A stretch of 64,000 bases of DNA from Byssovorax sp. Lineage in GTDB: Bacteria > Myxococcota_A > Polyangia > Polyangiales > Polyangiaceae. The DNA lies in the NCBI GenBank assembly GCA_025362495.1, contig JANYGI010000113.1, positions 62,001 to 126,000 of the forward strand. The letters are read 5' to 3'. Positions 40,958-50,782 of this stretch are shown piece after piece; positions within the stretch are counted from its first letter, which is position 1; every line of letters begins with the position of its first letter. The notes below the pieces were generated by a model. It saw nothing but the letters and a program-made list of their open reading frames with translations, was not told the origin of the DNA and made no database searches. The translations under genes were made by a program, and so were the position numbers.

Positions 40958-42475
40958 ATGCTCGACCGGGTCGCAGTACATCAGACGCGCCTGCGCACCC
41001 CGGGGCTGGGCCTCGACGCCAAGGGCGTGGCCCTCGGCGCGAAGGGGCTGGTGCTGCTGCCGTCGATCGATCGTCTCGTCGCGTTCCTGGCGCTCTACAC
41101 GCGGCAAAACTCGCTCGCCGACTTCCTTCGCACCCTCGTCGTCGAGGTCGTCCGCTCCAAGCTGGGCGCTCGCGAGGTCACCGTCACGTTCGCGGGCGAG
41201 AGCAGCGATCGGATGGATCGCGTGGCCGAGGTCGCGCGCCTCGCCGGCGGCTACACCTTCACGGGCACCAGCCGACACTTCGTGCAGTACCGCGACGCCG
41301 CGGCGCCCTTTGGTTACGACATCGGGCAGATCACGCCGAGCGACAGCGCGCTCGCGCTCTATCACAACGCCTTCTCGCAGACCTACGACTCGGAGCGGAA
41401 GATCGAGATCCGATCGCTGCTGCTGCGCCTCGAGCCGCACCTGGATCCCTCGACGGCGCGCGAGCCCGGGCCGCGGTGGATCTGCGCGGAGGCCGGCCTC
41501 GGCGCCGCGCTGATTCACTACTTCGTGCGCTCCAGCGTCGAGGCCGAGGTCGGCGTCGCGGAGTGGCCGCCCGAGTCGAGCTTCGATGACGGGCCCGTGG
41601 TTCGCTACATTTTCCGCGTCCCGGCGATCCCCGATCGCATGGTGCCGCTGCTCGCGAGCACGCCGGGGCTCGGCGTCTATCTGCCGATCGCGCCCGGCGC
41701 CGCGGTCGAGGTGGGGTATCGCCACCCGGTCAACCTCCGCGCGTGCCCGGTGTTCAGCGAGGCTGGCCTGGTGCTGTTTCGCGGCGCGGGCCGCGACGTC
41801 CTCGAGCTGACGAAGCTGCCCGCGCTCGGCGACGTCGGCGCGTTCGCGCGGGTCGAGCTGCGTCGCGAGGTGGCCGCCTCGCGCGTGCCCGAAGCGCAGG
41901 CGCGCCCCGCGGCGGTGTCGATCGCGCTGCGTCTCATGCCCTCGACCGAGCCCTGGCGCGCCGTCACGGCGAGCTGGATCAAGCCCGAGGAGATGCCGTT
42001 GCTCCGTCAGGTGGCCTATGCGCTCGGGCCCGAGACGCTGCGCAAGGCGCGCATCGCGCTGACGAAGGAGGGGGCCTATCTGCGCCAGCCCTCGGGGATC
42101 GAAGGGATCCCGGTGGGCGAGTTCTTCCGCGAGATCCGCGCTGGCCTCTACATCCCCGCCGGCTACGACGCCGTGCCGAACGTCGCTCCCGACGTGCTCT
42201 ATCGCGCCCTCGGCTCGCCGTCGGGGCAGATCATCTTCATCAACCGCGACGGGCGCACCGTCGGCGTCCCGGGGGATGCGTTCGTGTCGCTGGAGACGGC
42301 GCTCCTCGAAGCGCAGGACTGGGCGCCGCTCACCGGCCTCTCGAGCGGCCTCACGGCGGCGCTCGCGACCGAGCTGCCCGAGATTTTCCTGGGCGGGACG
42401 GGCATCCGCCCGCTCCGCGACGTGCCCGCCCTGGCCGAGCTCGACAAGCCCGCTGCGATCGAAAAAGCCCAGTAA
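40958..42475 (+). CDS. Unrecognised soluble protein, first of an overlapping pair
   Basis: 505 residues, no signal peptide or TM helix. Codon use and composition are those of a real gene, and the opposite-strand frame is arginine-rich. The chain looks alpha/beta with regular Leu/Val strands. Notable segments are WICAEAGLGAALIHYFVR, GVYLPIAPGAAVEVGYRHPV, and a C-terminal GSPSGQIIFINRDGRTVG. I know no catalytic motif for these. The last base of its TAA is the first base of the next ATG, so the two genes are coupled and probably act together. Confidence 0.68.
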   Translation: MLDRVAVHQTRLRTPGLGLDAKGVALGAKGLVLLPSIDRLVAFLALYTRQNSLADFLRTLVVEVVRSKLGAREVTVTFAGESSDRMDRVAEVARLAGGYTFTGTSRHFVQYRDAAAPFGYDIGQITPSDSALALYHNAFSQTYDSERKIEIRSLLLRLEPHLDPSTAREPGPRWICAEAGLGAALIHYFVRSSVEAEVGVAEWPPESSFDDGPVVRYIFRVPAIPDRMVPLLASTPGLGVYLPIAPGAAVEVGYRHPVNLRACPVFSEAGLVLFRGAGRDVLELTKLPALGDVGAFARVELRREVAASRVPEAQARPAAVSIALRLMPSTEPWRAVTASWIKPEEMPLLRQVAYALGPETLRKARIALTKEGAYLRQPSGIEGIPVGEFFREIRAGLYIPAGYDAVPNVAPDVLYRALGSPSGQIIFINRDGRTVGVPGDAFVSLETALLEAQDWAPLTGLSSGLTAALATELPEIFLGGTGIRPLRDVPALAELDKPAAIEKAQ

Positions 42476-43410
42476 TGGCCGAGGATCTCGGCGAACGCTG
42501 CGAGGAGCTCGCCCACGAGGTGCTGGCGCCGCTGGTGCTCGGCGGGCCGATGCACCCGGTACGACCGTTCGGCGGGCGGCTCGGTCTCAGCCTGGGGATC
42601 CAGCGCGAGATCGTCGATCTCGATCTGCGCTCGCGGCTCGACGTCGCCCGCGTCCGCCGCGCTCGCTTGCTCGCGCCCGTCGACGCGCTGCCGCCGCTCG
42701 ACGAGAGCGACTGGGCGGTGCTCGCCGCCTTCAACGATCTCGTCCAGCTCACGAACCAGCACCTCGTCACGGTGTTCACGCGGCGGAGCTACGCGCGCCT
42801 GCTCGGCAACGTGCGCTGGCTCTGCGAGCGCATCCCCGCGCCGCGCGACGTGCTCGGGGTGATCTCGCGGCACGCCACGTTCTGCCGCGCGCTCGAGCTC
42901 GTGCGCACCGACTCGTCGGTGAAGTGGTGGACGGGCTCGGCGCGCTTCCGCGGCGAGACGCCGCCGACGCGGCTCACCGCCTGGAAAGACCTGCGGCGCG
43001 TGGAGATCGACGCCACGCGCGTCCCGCTCACCGAGATGACGCTCGGCCTCAAGGGCATCGCGTCGGACGACTTCAACGACGCGCTCGCGCTCTGGCTCAC
43101 GCGCTCGCCGCTGACCGATCTCGCCGAGGCCACGCGCAAGGCACCGGCGTTCTCGTGGTCGGCGTCCACGCTCTCGCTCATCGCGACGACGCCGGGCCGA
43201 TCGCTCGCGTTTCGCGCGCTCTCGCGGCACCCGGCCGATCGCGTCGCGGCCGCGCTCTCCAGGGCCAACGCGCAGATCCCGTCGAGCCTCGACGAGGCGC
43301 GCGAGCTCGCCATCGGCTTCACGAGCGAGGTCGCCGCCGGGCGCGCGCAGCTCGTCGAGCAGGGCAAAGGCAGCGAGGGCGAGCCGAAGAGCCGGGCCTC
43401 GCGCGGCTGA
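42475..43410 (+). CDS. Unrecognised soluble protein, second of an overlapping pair
   Basis: 311 residues, starting at the ATG that overlaps the upstream stop by one base (TAATG). Mostly helical, no signal peptide or TM helix. Conserved-looking stretches include AFNDLVQLTNQHLVTVFTRR and SSVKWWTGSARFRGETPP. The C-terminus is charged and probably disordered. No family recognised. It ends 15 bp from a convergent membrane-protein gene. Confidence 0.66.
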   Translation: MAEDLGERCEELAHEVLAPLVLGGPMHPVRPFGGRLGLSLGIQREIVDLDLRSRLDVARVRRARLLAPVDALPPLDESDWAVLAAFNDLVQLTNQHLVTVFTRRSYARLLGNVRWLCERIPAPRDVLGVISRHATFCRALELVRTDSSVKWWTGSARFRGETPPTRLTAWKDLRRVEIDATRVPLTEMTLGLKGIASDDFNDALALWLTRSPLTDLAEATRKAPAFSWSASTLSLIATTPGRSLAFRALSRHPADRVAAALSRANAQIPSSLDEARELAIGFTSEVAAGRAQLVEQGKGSEGEPKSRASRG

Positions 43411-43425
43411 TCCGGCCCGCGGGGG

Positions 43426-43899
43426 TCAGTCGTCGACGACCTCGACTTCCATGATCTCCCGGCCTCGCGTCGCGGTGCTGGCGGGCGCGACGTCGCGGTA
43501 GCGCACGCGGATCGTCTGCCCTTCGCGGAGGATCTCGGGGCGGATCGGGAGGAACCAGTCGCTCGTGCCGCTCCGGAGCCGGCAGCGGGTCTCGTCGTTG
43601 GGATCGCTCCGCAGCGCGCCGACGGTGCACTCGGCGAGGCCGGCGAAGCTCGTCATCCAGTGCAGCACGACGACGGTGCCGCCGGTGACGAACACCATCG
43701 CGGCGAACGAGGCGGCGCCGATCATCGTGCCTCCGTCGGCGTCGCCGAGCGCGGCGAGCAGGCACACGGCGAGCAAAGCGCTCATCGCGAGGACGCCAAA
43801 CCCACCGAGGACGGCGCCGCGTCCCACTCGCTCGAGGAAGGGGACCCGGTAGATTGTCCGCCATCGAGGGGGAGGAGGCTTGTTGCGGTAAGCCGACAT
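43426..43899 (-). CDS. Small inner-membrane protein, two TM helices
   Basis: 157 residues. The N-terminus is basic and Pro-rich (KPPPPRWRTIYRVPFLERVG). Two hydrophobic helices follow (about 33-53 and 60-80). The C-terminal 70 residues look like a small beta-rich soluble domain (CRLRSGTSDWFLPIRPEIL; GREIMEVEVVDD). No family recognised. Convergent with the overlapping pair on the other strand. Confidence 0.65.
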   Translation of the reverse strand: MSAYRNKPPPPRWRTIYRVPFLERVGRGAVLGGFGVLAMSALLAVCLLAALGDADGGTMIGAASFAAMVFVTGGTVVVLHWMTSFAGLAECTVGALRSDPNDETRCRLRSGTSDWFLPIRPEILREGQTIRVRYRDVAPASTATRGREIMEVEVVDD

Positions 43900-43974
43900 G
43901 ACGAGGAGAAACCTACGGTGATCCGGGGCGATCGCAAGCCGGGCGCGCCGAGAAACACAGCCGATCGCGCGCGA

Positions 43975-45129
43975 TCAGAGGATCGATGTGTCGGCCTCGA
44001 GCCCCGCCAGGACCTTGCCGCACAGCTCCTGGATCACCGGTCCGATCATCACGTGCTGGGTCGCGACGTGGACATCGCGGAATGCGCGTTGAAGCGGGCT
44101 GGACGCATAAATCGAGGATCCGCCCGCCGCGGTGTACGCGAGATCGACGGCGCGCGCCGCGCTCGTGGTGGCGTGGCAGGCGGCGAGGCGCATCTCGGCG
44201 CGCTGCTCGATCGAGACGGCGACGCCGCTCCGGGCGACCTCGAAGGCGCTATCGCTCGCGACGTGGAGGAAGGCGCGCGCGGCCCGGATCTGCGCCTCGA
44301 TCTCGGCGACGGCGGTTTGAATCGCCGGGCGCGCGGCGAGAGTGCGCTTTCCGCCAAACGGCATCTTGTCGGTCGCGAGGCGGCGAAAATCGTCGGAGGC
44401 GCTCTGCGCGATGCCGAGCGCGACGGCCGAGACGCTCAGCGCGAGGAAGCTGAACACGGGGAACTCGTGGAGCGCGCCCGTGCGGGTGCGAGGATCGGTG
44501 AAGAACGAGACCGAGCGCGCGGTGGGGACGAACGCGTCGTTGATCTCGATATCGTGGCTGCCGGTGCCCGAGAGTCCCATCACGTTCCAGGTGTCGTGGA
44601 TCGTCACCGCGGCAGCGGGGAAGATCATCATTCTCGTCTCGGGGACGTTGCCGGTCGTCATCCGCGGGGCGCCCCCTTCGACGATCACCGCGCCGCCGAG
44701 CAGCCACGTCGCGTGCTGGCAGCCGCTCGCGAAGGGCCATCGGCCGGTGACGCGGTAGCCGCCCTCGACGACGCGCGCCATGGCGCGAGGGGCGAAGACG
44801 CCGGAGACGATCGCGCCTGGATCGCCGAAGATTTCGCGCCCCGTGGCGTCGTCGAGGTACCCGGCGACGAGCGAGCTGGTGATGGCGACCATCAGGCACC
44901 ACCCGGCCGCGCCGTCGGCCTTGGCGACCTCTTCGAGCACCTCGATCGCCAGGCGCGGCGAGGCCTCGAAGCCGCCGAGATCGCGGGGCACGCAGAGGCG
45001 AAACAGGCCGGCTTCGGCCATCTTCGCCGCCAGCGGCGGCGGCAAGCGGCGGCCGCGCTCGGTCTCGACGGCCGAAGCGCGGATCTCTGCGGCGAGCGAG
45101 CGGGCGGCCTGGATCGGTGACGAGATCAT
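43975..45129 (-). CDS. Acyl-CoA dehydrogenase-type flavoprotein (flavin-dependent monooxygenase-like)
   Basis: 384 residues with the full acyl-CoA dehydrogenase fold order: an N-terminal helical domain (LAAKMAEAGLFRLCVPRDLG, GGFEASP), the beta-barrel with WNVMGLSGTGSHDIEI, and a C-terminal four-helix domain (AYTAAGGSSIYASSPLQRAF, DVHVATQH). The TWNVMGLSGTGSHD form and the absence of the usual catalytic Glu region point to the HsaA/FMN-monooxygenase branch, which hydroxylates aromatic or other substrates with reduced flavin from a reductase. No reductase gene is nearby. The substrate cannot be inferred. Confidence 0.82.
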   Translation of the reverse strand: MISSPIQAARSLAAEIRASAVETERGRRLPPPLAAKMAEAGLFRLCVPRDLGGFEASPRLAIEVLEEVAKADGAAGWCLMVAITSSLVAGYLDDATGREIFGDPGAIVSGVFAPRAMARVVEGGYRVTGRWPFASGCQHATWLLGGAVIVEGGAPRMTTGNVPETRMMIFPAAAVTIHDTWNVMGLSGTGSHDIEINDAFVPTARSVSFFTDPRTRTGALHEFPVFSFLALSVSAVALGIAQSASDDFRRLATDKMPFGGKRTLAARPAIQTAVAEIEAQIRAARAFLHVASDSAFEVARSGVAVSIEQRAEMRLAACHATTSAARAVDLAYTAAGGSSIYASSPLQRAFRDVHVATQHVMIGPVIQELCGKVLAGLEADTSIL

Positions 45130-45175
45130 CGCGTCACGGTAGCGGAGCCGAGCGCGCTGGAGGAGGCCTGTATCC

Positions 45176-47524
45176 TCAATTTCCTGATCGGCGCTTGCGG
45201 CCGGGTGTCGCGGCGGTGGGCGTCGCGGGGCGGCGCTGCTCGCGGGGGATGGGGAAGCCTACCCGATCGAGCTCGCGCACGCCGATGACCTCGCCCTCGG
45301 TGATCAGCGAGGCTCGCAGCAGCGTCGCCTGGAGCTCGGCCTCGTTGCCTGGCCAGGTGTGCTCCAGCAGCGCGGCGAGCGCGTGGCTGTCGAGCCCGAG
45401 CGGGCGGCTCTGCAGGCGCACCCCGATGCGCCCGAGGTGCTCCAGCGCGAGGGCGCGGATGTCCTCGGCGCGATCGGCGAGCGTGGGCAGCGCGACCGCG
45501 CGATCGCCGAGGCGATCGGCGAGGCGCTCGCTCATCCGGCCCGTGGCCACCAGGGTGTCGACCGTCGCGGGGAGCGTGACGATGATGCCGACGTCGTCGG
45601 TGAGCGCGGCGCCGAGGAAGCTCTGCACGTCCTCGGGGAGCGCGTGCGCGTCGAGGATCACCAGCGATCCGCCGTGGGCCGCGCGCAGCGGGGAAGCCTC
45701 GGGATCGCGCCAGCGCGCGAGATCGTGCTCGACGCGGCTCGGGCCGTCGAGGACCGTGATCGGACCGCGGCGCTTCGGCGACGCGAGGTGCGCGAGGGCG
45801 GCCCACGCCACGCCGTCGACCCCGGGCGCCGACAGGAGCGCGACGGGGTGCCCGGCCCCGGCGAGGCGCTCGATCTGATCGATCGCCGCGCGCGCCGCGG
45901 GGCTGTACGCGGCGAGTCGCGCGGGGCGTTCGAGCATCTTCGCGATGGCGATGAGCCGGCCCTCATCGCGCTCCAGCACCGCCGTCACGCGCGTGGTCTC
46001 GGCGCCGAGGCGCTCCATTTCGATCCGCGCGGCGATCTCGCGCTGGCGCGATCGCGCGAGCGCGGCCGACGAGCTGATCACCGCGCCGAGGCGATCGGCG
46101 ACGGCGCGGAGCGAGCGCGCTTCTTCGAGCGTCATCGGGCCGCGGCGATCGGCGCGCGGCATCGCGAGGAGGGCGACGGCCTCGGTCTCGTCGCGCACCT
46201 CGGCCATCGCCGCGATCCCTTTTTCGTCGAGCCACGCGACCATCGGGCGGATGTCGGCGCGTCGCACCTCGACGGCGCGCGCGGCGTCGACGCGGAGGAT
46301 CCGCTCCGGCTCCGAGCCCGCGAGCTCGACGAGGCCCGCGGGCAGCACGGCGCGCTCGGTGTGCACGTACCCCGCGCGATCCACGGTGACGACCTCGGCC
46401 GGCGCGATCCGGTAGAGCGCCGACGCCGCGCCCGAGGCGCCGCCGCCGCCCGGGGCCGCGCGCAATGCCATCAGCGCGGACTCCAGCGCCTCGTCGGGAT
46501 CGGGGCGGAGCGCGGCGCGGCCCGCGGCGTCGAGGGCGTCGAGCCAGCGCGAGCCATCGGGGGCGAGGCGGCGCGCGAGTCCCGGGGCCGCGATGCCGGC
46601 CGCCGCGCAGAGCGCGCACGCCGCGAGCACGGCGGCGCCCGCGCGCGCCGGAGCCGCGTGCGTGAGGTACGCCGCGAGCAGCGCCGGCGGCGCGGCGAAG
46701 ATCGTCACGGCGAGGATCAACCGCAGCGCGCGGGCGAGCGCCGTCGCCTCCTGCGTCACGGCGCTCGCGGCGATCGCGCCCGCCGCGGCCGTGGTGGCGA
46801 CGGGGAGGATCCGCTCGGGCGGCGCGACCTCGAGCACGGCGGCGAGCACGCCGATCAGCAGCGCCGTCAGCGCGAGCAGCACCGCGGCCGTGGCGCGCTC
46901 GGCGACGCCGAGCTCGAGCCGCCGCGTCGCGCGCACGCGCAGCGCCGACGCGATCCCGAGGCCGAGCGAGCCGAGCGAAGCGGCCACCGTGGCGTAGTCG
47001 ATGAGGATCGGATCGAGCTCCCCGAAGCGGCTCGGCGCGAGCACGCGCGCCGCGGGGAGCGCCACGGCCACGGTCCACAGGAGCGATCCCATCGCCGCGG
47101 CCTCGAGCCGGCGGGCCGACGCGGGCGGCTCGACCAGACCGCCGAGCGAGGCGATGCGCGACAGGCCGACGAGCGAGGCCATCGACGCCGTCGCCGCGCC
47201 GACGTTGGCCATCGCGGTGAACCCCGCGCTCACCGGCCCGGTGCGCGCCGCGAGCAGCACCGCGGCGCCGCCCATCGCCGCGCGCGCCGCCGATCGCGCC
47301 GTGGCCTCGACGCGGTCTTCACCGCGCGCGGGCGGCTCGGTCGCGCGCCACCCCGCCGCCAGCAGCAGCGGCAGGGCGATCAGCGCGGCGAGCGCGAGGC
47401 CCGCGCTCCCGGCGAACGGCGACAGCGAGGGGATGCCGCCCGTCCACGCGACCTCGAGCGAGGCGAACGCGACGTAGGCCACCGCGCCGGCGGCGAGCCA
47501 GAAAGAGCGCGTGCGCCACACCAT
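45176..47524 (-). CDS. Membrane-anchored sigma-54-activator-like protein without Walker A or GAFTGA
   Basis: 782 residues. About residues 1-290 hold several TM helices (LALAALIALPLLLAAGW; AAVLLALTALLIGVLAAVLE). Residues 345-480 are GAF-like, followed by a short coiled coil. About 540-720 align in order with the AAA+ domain of NtrC-type activators: GGSLVILDAHALPEDVQSFL stands where the Walker B GTLFLDEIG would be, and HTWPGNEAELQATLLRA matches the conserved WPGN region. The Walker A site is lost (LLSAPGVDGVAWAALAHLAS, no GxxGxGK), the GAFTGA loop is missing, and there is no HTH. It is probably a non-catalytic sensor or regulator. Confidence 0.72.
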   Translation of the reverse strand: MVWRTRSFWLAAGAVAYVAFASLEVAWTGGIPSLSPFAGSAGLALAALIALPLLLAAGWRATEPPARGEDRVEATARSAARAAMGGAAVLLAARTGPVSAGFTAMANVGAATASMASLVGLSRIASLGGLVEPPASARRLEAAAMGSLLWTVAVALPAARVLAPSRFGELDPILIDYATVAASLGSLGLGIASALRVRATRRLELGVAERATAAVLLALTALLIGVLAAVLEVAPPERILPVATTAAAGAIAASAVTQEATALARALRLILAVTIFAAPPALLAAYLTHAAPARAGAAVLAACALCAAAGIAAPGLARRLAPDGSRWLDALDAAGRAALRPDPDEALESALMALRAAPGGGGASGAASALYRIAPAEVVTVDRAGYVHTERAVLPAGLVELAGSEPERILRVDAARAVEVRRADIRPMVAWLDEKGIAAMAEVRDETEAVALLAMPRADRRGPMTLEEARSLRAVADRLGAVISSSAALARSRQREIAARIEMERLGAETTRVTAVLERDEGRLIAIAKMLERPARLAAYSPAARAAIDQIERLAGAGHPVALLSAPGVDGVAWAALAHLASPKRRGPITVLDGPSRVEHDLARWRDPEASPLRAAHGGSLVILDAHALPEDVQSFLGAALTDDVGIIVTLPATVDTLVATGRMSERLADRLGDRAVALPTLADRAEDIRALALEHLGRIGVRLQSRPLGLDSHALAALLEHTWPGNEAELQATLLRASLITEGEVIGVRELDRVGFPIPREQRRPATPTAATPGRKRRSGN

Positions 47525-47577
47525 GCGGCGCCGACCTTAGTGGATCCTCCGGGCCACCGCGACCCGGAGGCGTCGGC

Positions 47578-48213
47578 TCACGGTCCGGTGCTCGCGCTGC
47601 TCGAGCTCGCGCCGCCCGCGCCCGAGCCCGACGACGCGGCGGCCGTGCTCGACGCGGCCGTGCTCGACGCCGCCGTCGCGCCCGACGTCGAGCCCGCGCT
47701 GGTGCCCGCCATGCCGCCCGCTCCGCCGCCGCCGCTGCTCGCGCTCGACGTCGCGGGATCGCCGCTGGTCGTCGCGGGATCGCCGCTCGTCGTCATGGTG
47801 GTCGCGAAGAAATCGAGCGTCACCGCCGTCTTCCCGGGCTTCGGCGCCACGGTCGTGTCGGTGCGCGTGATGGTCATGCCCTTGCCGTCGATGACGGTGC
47901 CCTCGAGGAACGGCGTCCCGAGGCTCGCCGTGTCGAGGCCCGCGAACGTCACGGTGCCCTTGTCGCAGTCCACGGTCGTGTTCTGGTGGAGCGTCACGTC
48001 GCTGGTCGCGCTGAGTGTGATCACCACGGACGCGATGCCGCGGCTCACGCACTCCATCCCGCTCGCATGCTTGCCGTCGAAGGTCCACGTCACGACGAGG
48101 TCGGTCGGGCCGAGCCCCGACGTCCCGCTCGTGTCGGTCCCCTTCCCGCAATGCGTGGTCGCGGCGACGGTCGCAGCCGCCAGCAGAAGCACTTGAAGTG
48201 TTCGGTTCTTCAT
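47578..48213 (-). CDS. Lipoprotein with Ser/Gly/Ala-rich C-terminal tail
   Basis: 211 residues from the ATG at 48213. Lipoprotein signal VLLLAAATVAATTHCGKG with the cysteine at about residue 22. The middle is beta-rich (GPTDLVVTWTFDGKHASGM; DVTLHQNTTVDCDKGTVTFA). The C-terminal 70 residues are low complexity (SASSGGGGAGGMAGTSAGST) and end in STGP, preceded by a short TTSGDPA repeat. The tail resembles that of the lipoprotein at 62178. No function recognised; likely an outer-membrane-anchored surface protein. Confidence 0.75.
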   Translation of the reverse strand: MKNRTLQVLLLAAATVAATTHCGKGTDTSGTSGLGPTDLVVTWTFDGKHASGMECVSRGIASVVITLSATSDVTLHQNTTVDCDKGTVTFAGLDTASLGTPFLEGTVIDGKGMTITRTDTTVAPKPGKTAVTLDFFATTMTTSGDPATTSGDPATSSASSGGGGAGGMAGTSAGSTSGATAASSTAASSTAAASSGSGAGGASSSSASTGP

Positions 48214-48337
48214 AAGCTTTCCCACGTTACGCGAGGTCGGGGGCGGAAGGGAACGGGGGAGGACGCCCCGGCGAAGACCGCAGGGAACAAAGCCCTCCCG
48301 TTCCGCCTGTGGCACTGTGATCCGCGGAGGAAACGCG

Positions 48338-49884
<1,547 letters not shown>

Positions 49885-49888
<4 letters not shown>

Positions 49889-49911
49889 TCGGCCGCTCCG
49901 GCCCCGATCAG
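49885..49911. terminator. Hairpin overlapping both stop codons of convergent genes
   Basis: Perfect 8-bp arms ctgatcgg (49885-49892) and ccgatcag (49904-49911) with an inner 3-bp stem. The left arm contains the Hsp70 stop and the right arm the stop of the leftward toxin remnant, so it can act on both strands. No clear T-tract. Confidence 0.6.
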
Positions 49912-50250
49912 TGATCGAGCCGGTTGACCCGGAGCATTTGCCCGATCATCGAAGCGACGCTCTGCGGCGCGACATCGATGCGCGCAGCCTGCCGCGCGAA
50001 GTCCGGATCGAACGTGCAGACCACCACGCCTGCGTGCTCCGGCCGCTGTCGGTGAAGGCGCATGAAGTGCTTTCGGTTCAACGTGAGCAACGGCGCGGCC
50101 ATCCGCGGTCGCTCGCGCCAGCACAACGTCGTCGGCGAGCGAAACGCCGGCCTCCCCGGTCTCCTGGATCGTGATCACGTCGTGGCCGGCCGCCCGGAGC
50201 CCGTCCACCACGGGTCGCGGAAAGTTCTCGTCGGCGAAGAGGCGCGCCAT
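49908..50250 (-). pseudogene. Frameshifted DUF5615 PIN-like toxin
   Basis: Start ATG at 50250, two bases after the antitoxin stop. The first frame reads MARLFADENFPRPVVDGL ... VSLADDVVLARATADGR, the N-terminal half of the DUF5615 PIN-like family. The second half (APLLTLNRKHFMRLH, HAGVVVCTFDPDFARQAARI) is in another frame and ends at 49908. Adding one base near 50095-50105, in a GC-rich run, restores the family sequence. DUF5615 proteins are the toxins of DUF433-type modules. It is either a real inactivating frameshift or a sequencing error. Confidence 0.72.
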
Positions 50251-50252
50251 GA

Positions 50253-50591
50253 TCACGCCGCGTCGTCCGCGTCGTTGCCGAGGATCTGCTCCTCGATCTC
50301 TGCGCGGTGAGCTCGAACATACGCCCAGGCGTTGGCGAGATCCTCCGCGCGCAGGCTCGGGTACGCGCCCAGAATTTCTGCCTCGCGAAGACCCTCTCGG
50401 CGCGCTTTTTCGAGCAACCAAACAGGGATGCGCGTTCGCACGACGACGGCGTCGCCGCCGCACACGCCGGGCACGCCCTCGATGCCCGGGAACGCGTCGC
50501 CCAGATCGCGCGCGATCCACTGGAGGAGCTGCGCTTTTTCCGCGCGACTCAGATGCTGGAGAAGCTTCTCGGCGTCGATGAGTCCGCTCAT
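50253..50591 (-). CDS. DUF433 antitoxin
   Basis: 112 residues from the ATG at 50591 with an AAGGTGG ribosome binding site; an in-frame ATG at 50627 is less likely. The C-terminal 70 residues are the DUF433 helix-turn-helix pattern: VVRTRIPVWLLEKARREGL, then EAEILGAYPSLRAEDLANAW. DUF433 proteins are the antitoxins of PIN-like DUF5615 modules. The stop lies two bases before the toxin start, the usual operon order. The antitoxin frame is intact while the toxin is broken. Confidence 0.8.
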   Translation of the reverse strand: MSGLIDAEKLLQHLSRAEKAQLLQWIARDLGDAFPGIEGVPGVCGGDAVVVRTRIPVWLLEKARREGLREAEILGAYPSLRAEDLANAWAYVRAHRAEIEEQILGNDADDAA

Positions 50592-50782
50592 GGTCACCAC
50601 CTTATCTTCGTCGAGCACTTCAGGCACGCGCGGCGTCGTCGGCCAGGCAGACGCAACCGCGACCAGGGCGGGACGGGCGGATCGCCGTGGGTGCGTGCGC
50701 AGGCGGCGGCGTCGTTCCTCGCCTATCTTTCATTCTCCACGCTGCGATCTGCGCCGCGCTGAGGCATGGGTGTCCGGCGCGC

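Noticed and set aside
45359-48196. Plus-strand open frame of 945 residues
   Set aside because: Almost pure Arg/Ala/Gly/Glu/Asp; shadow of the membrane pseudo-activator and the lipoprotein.
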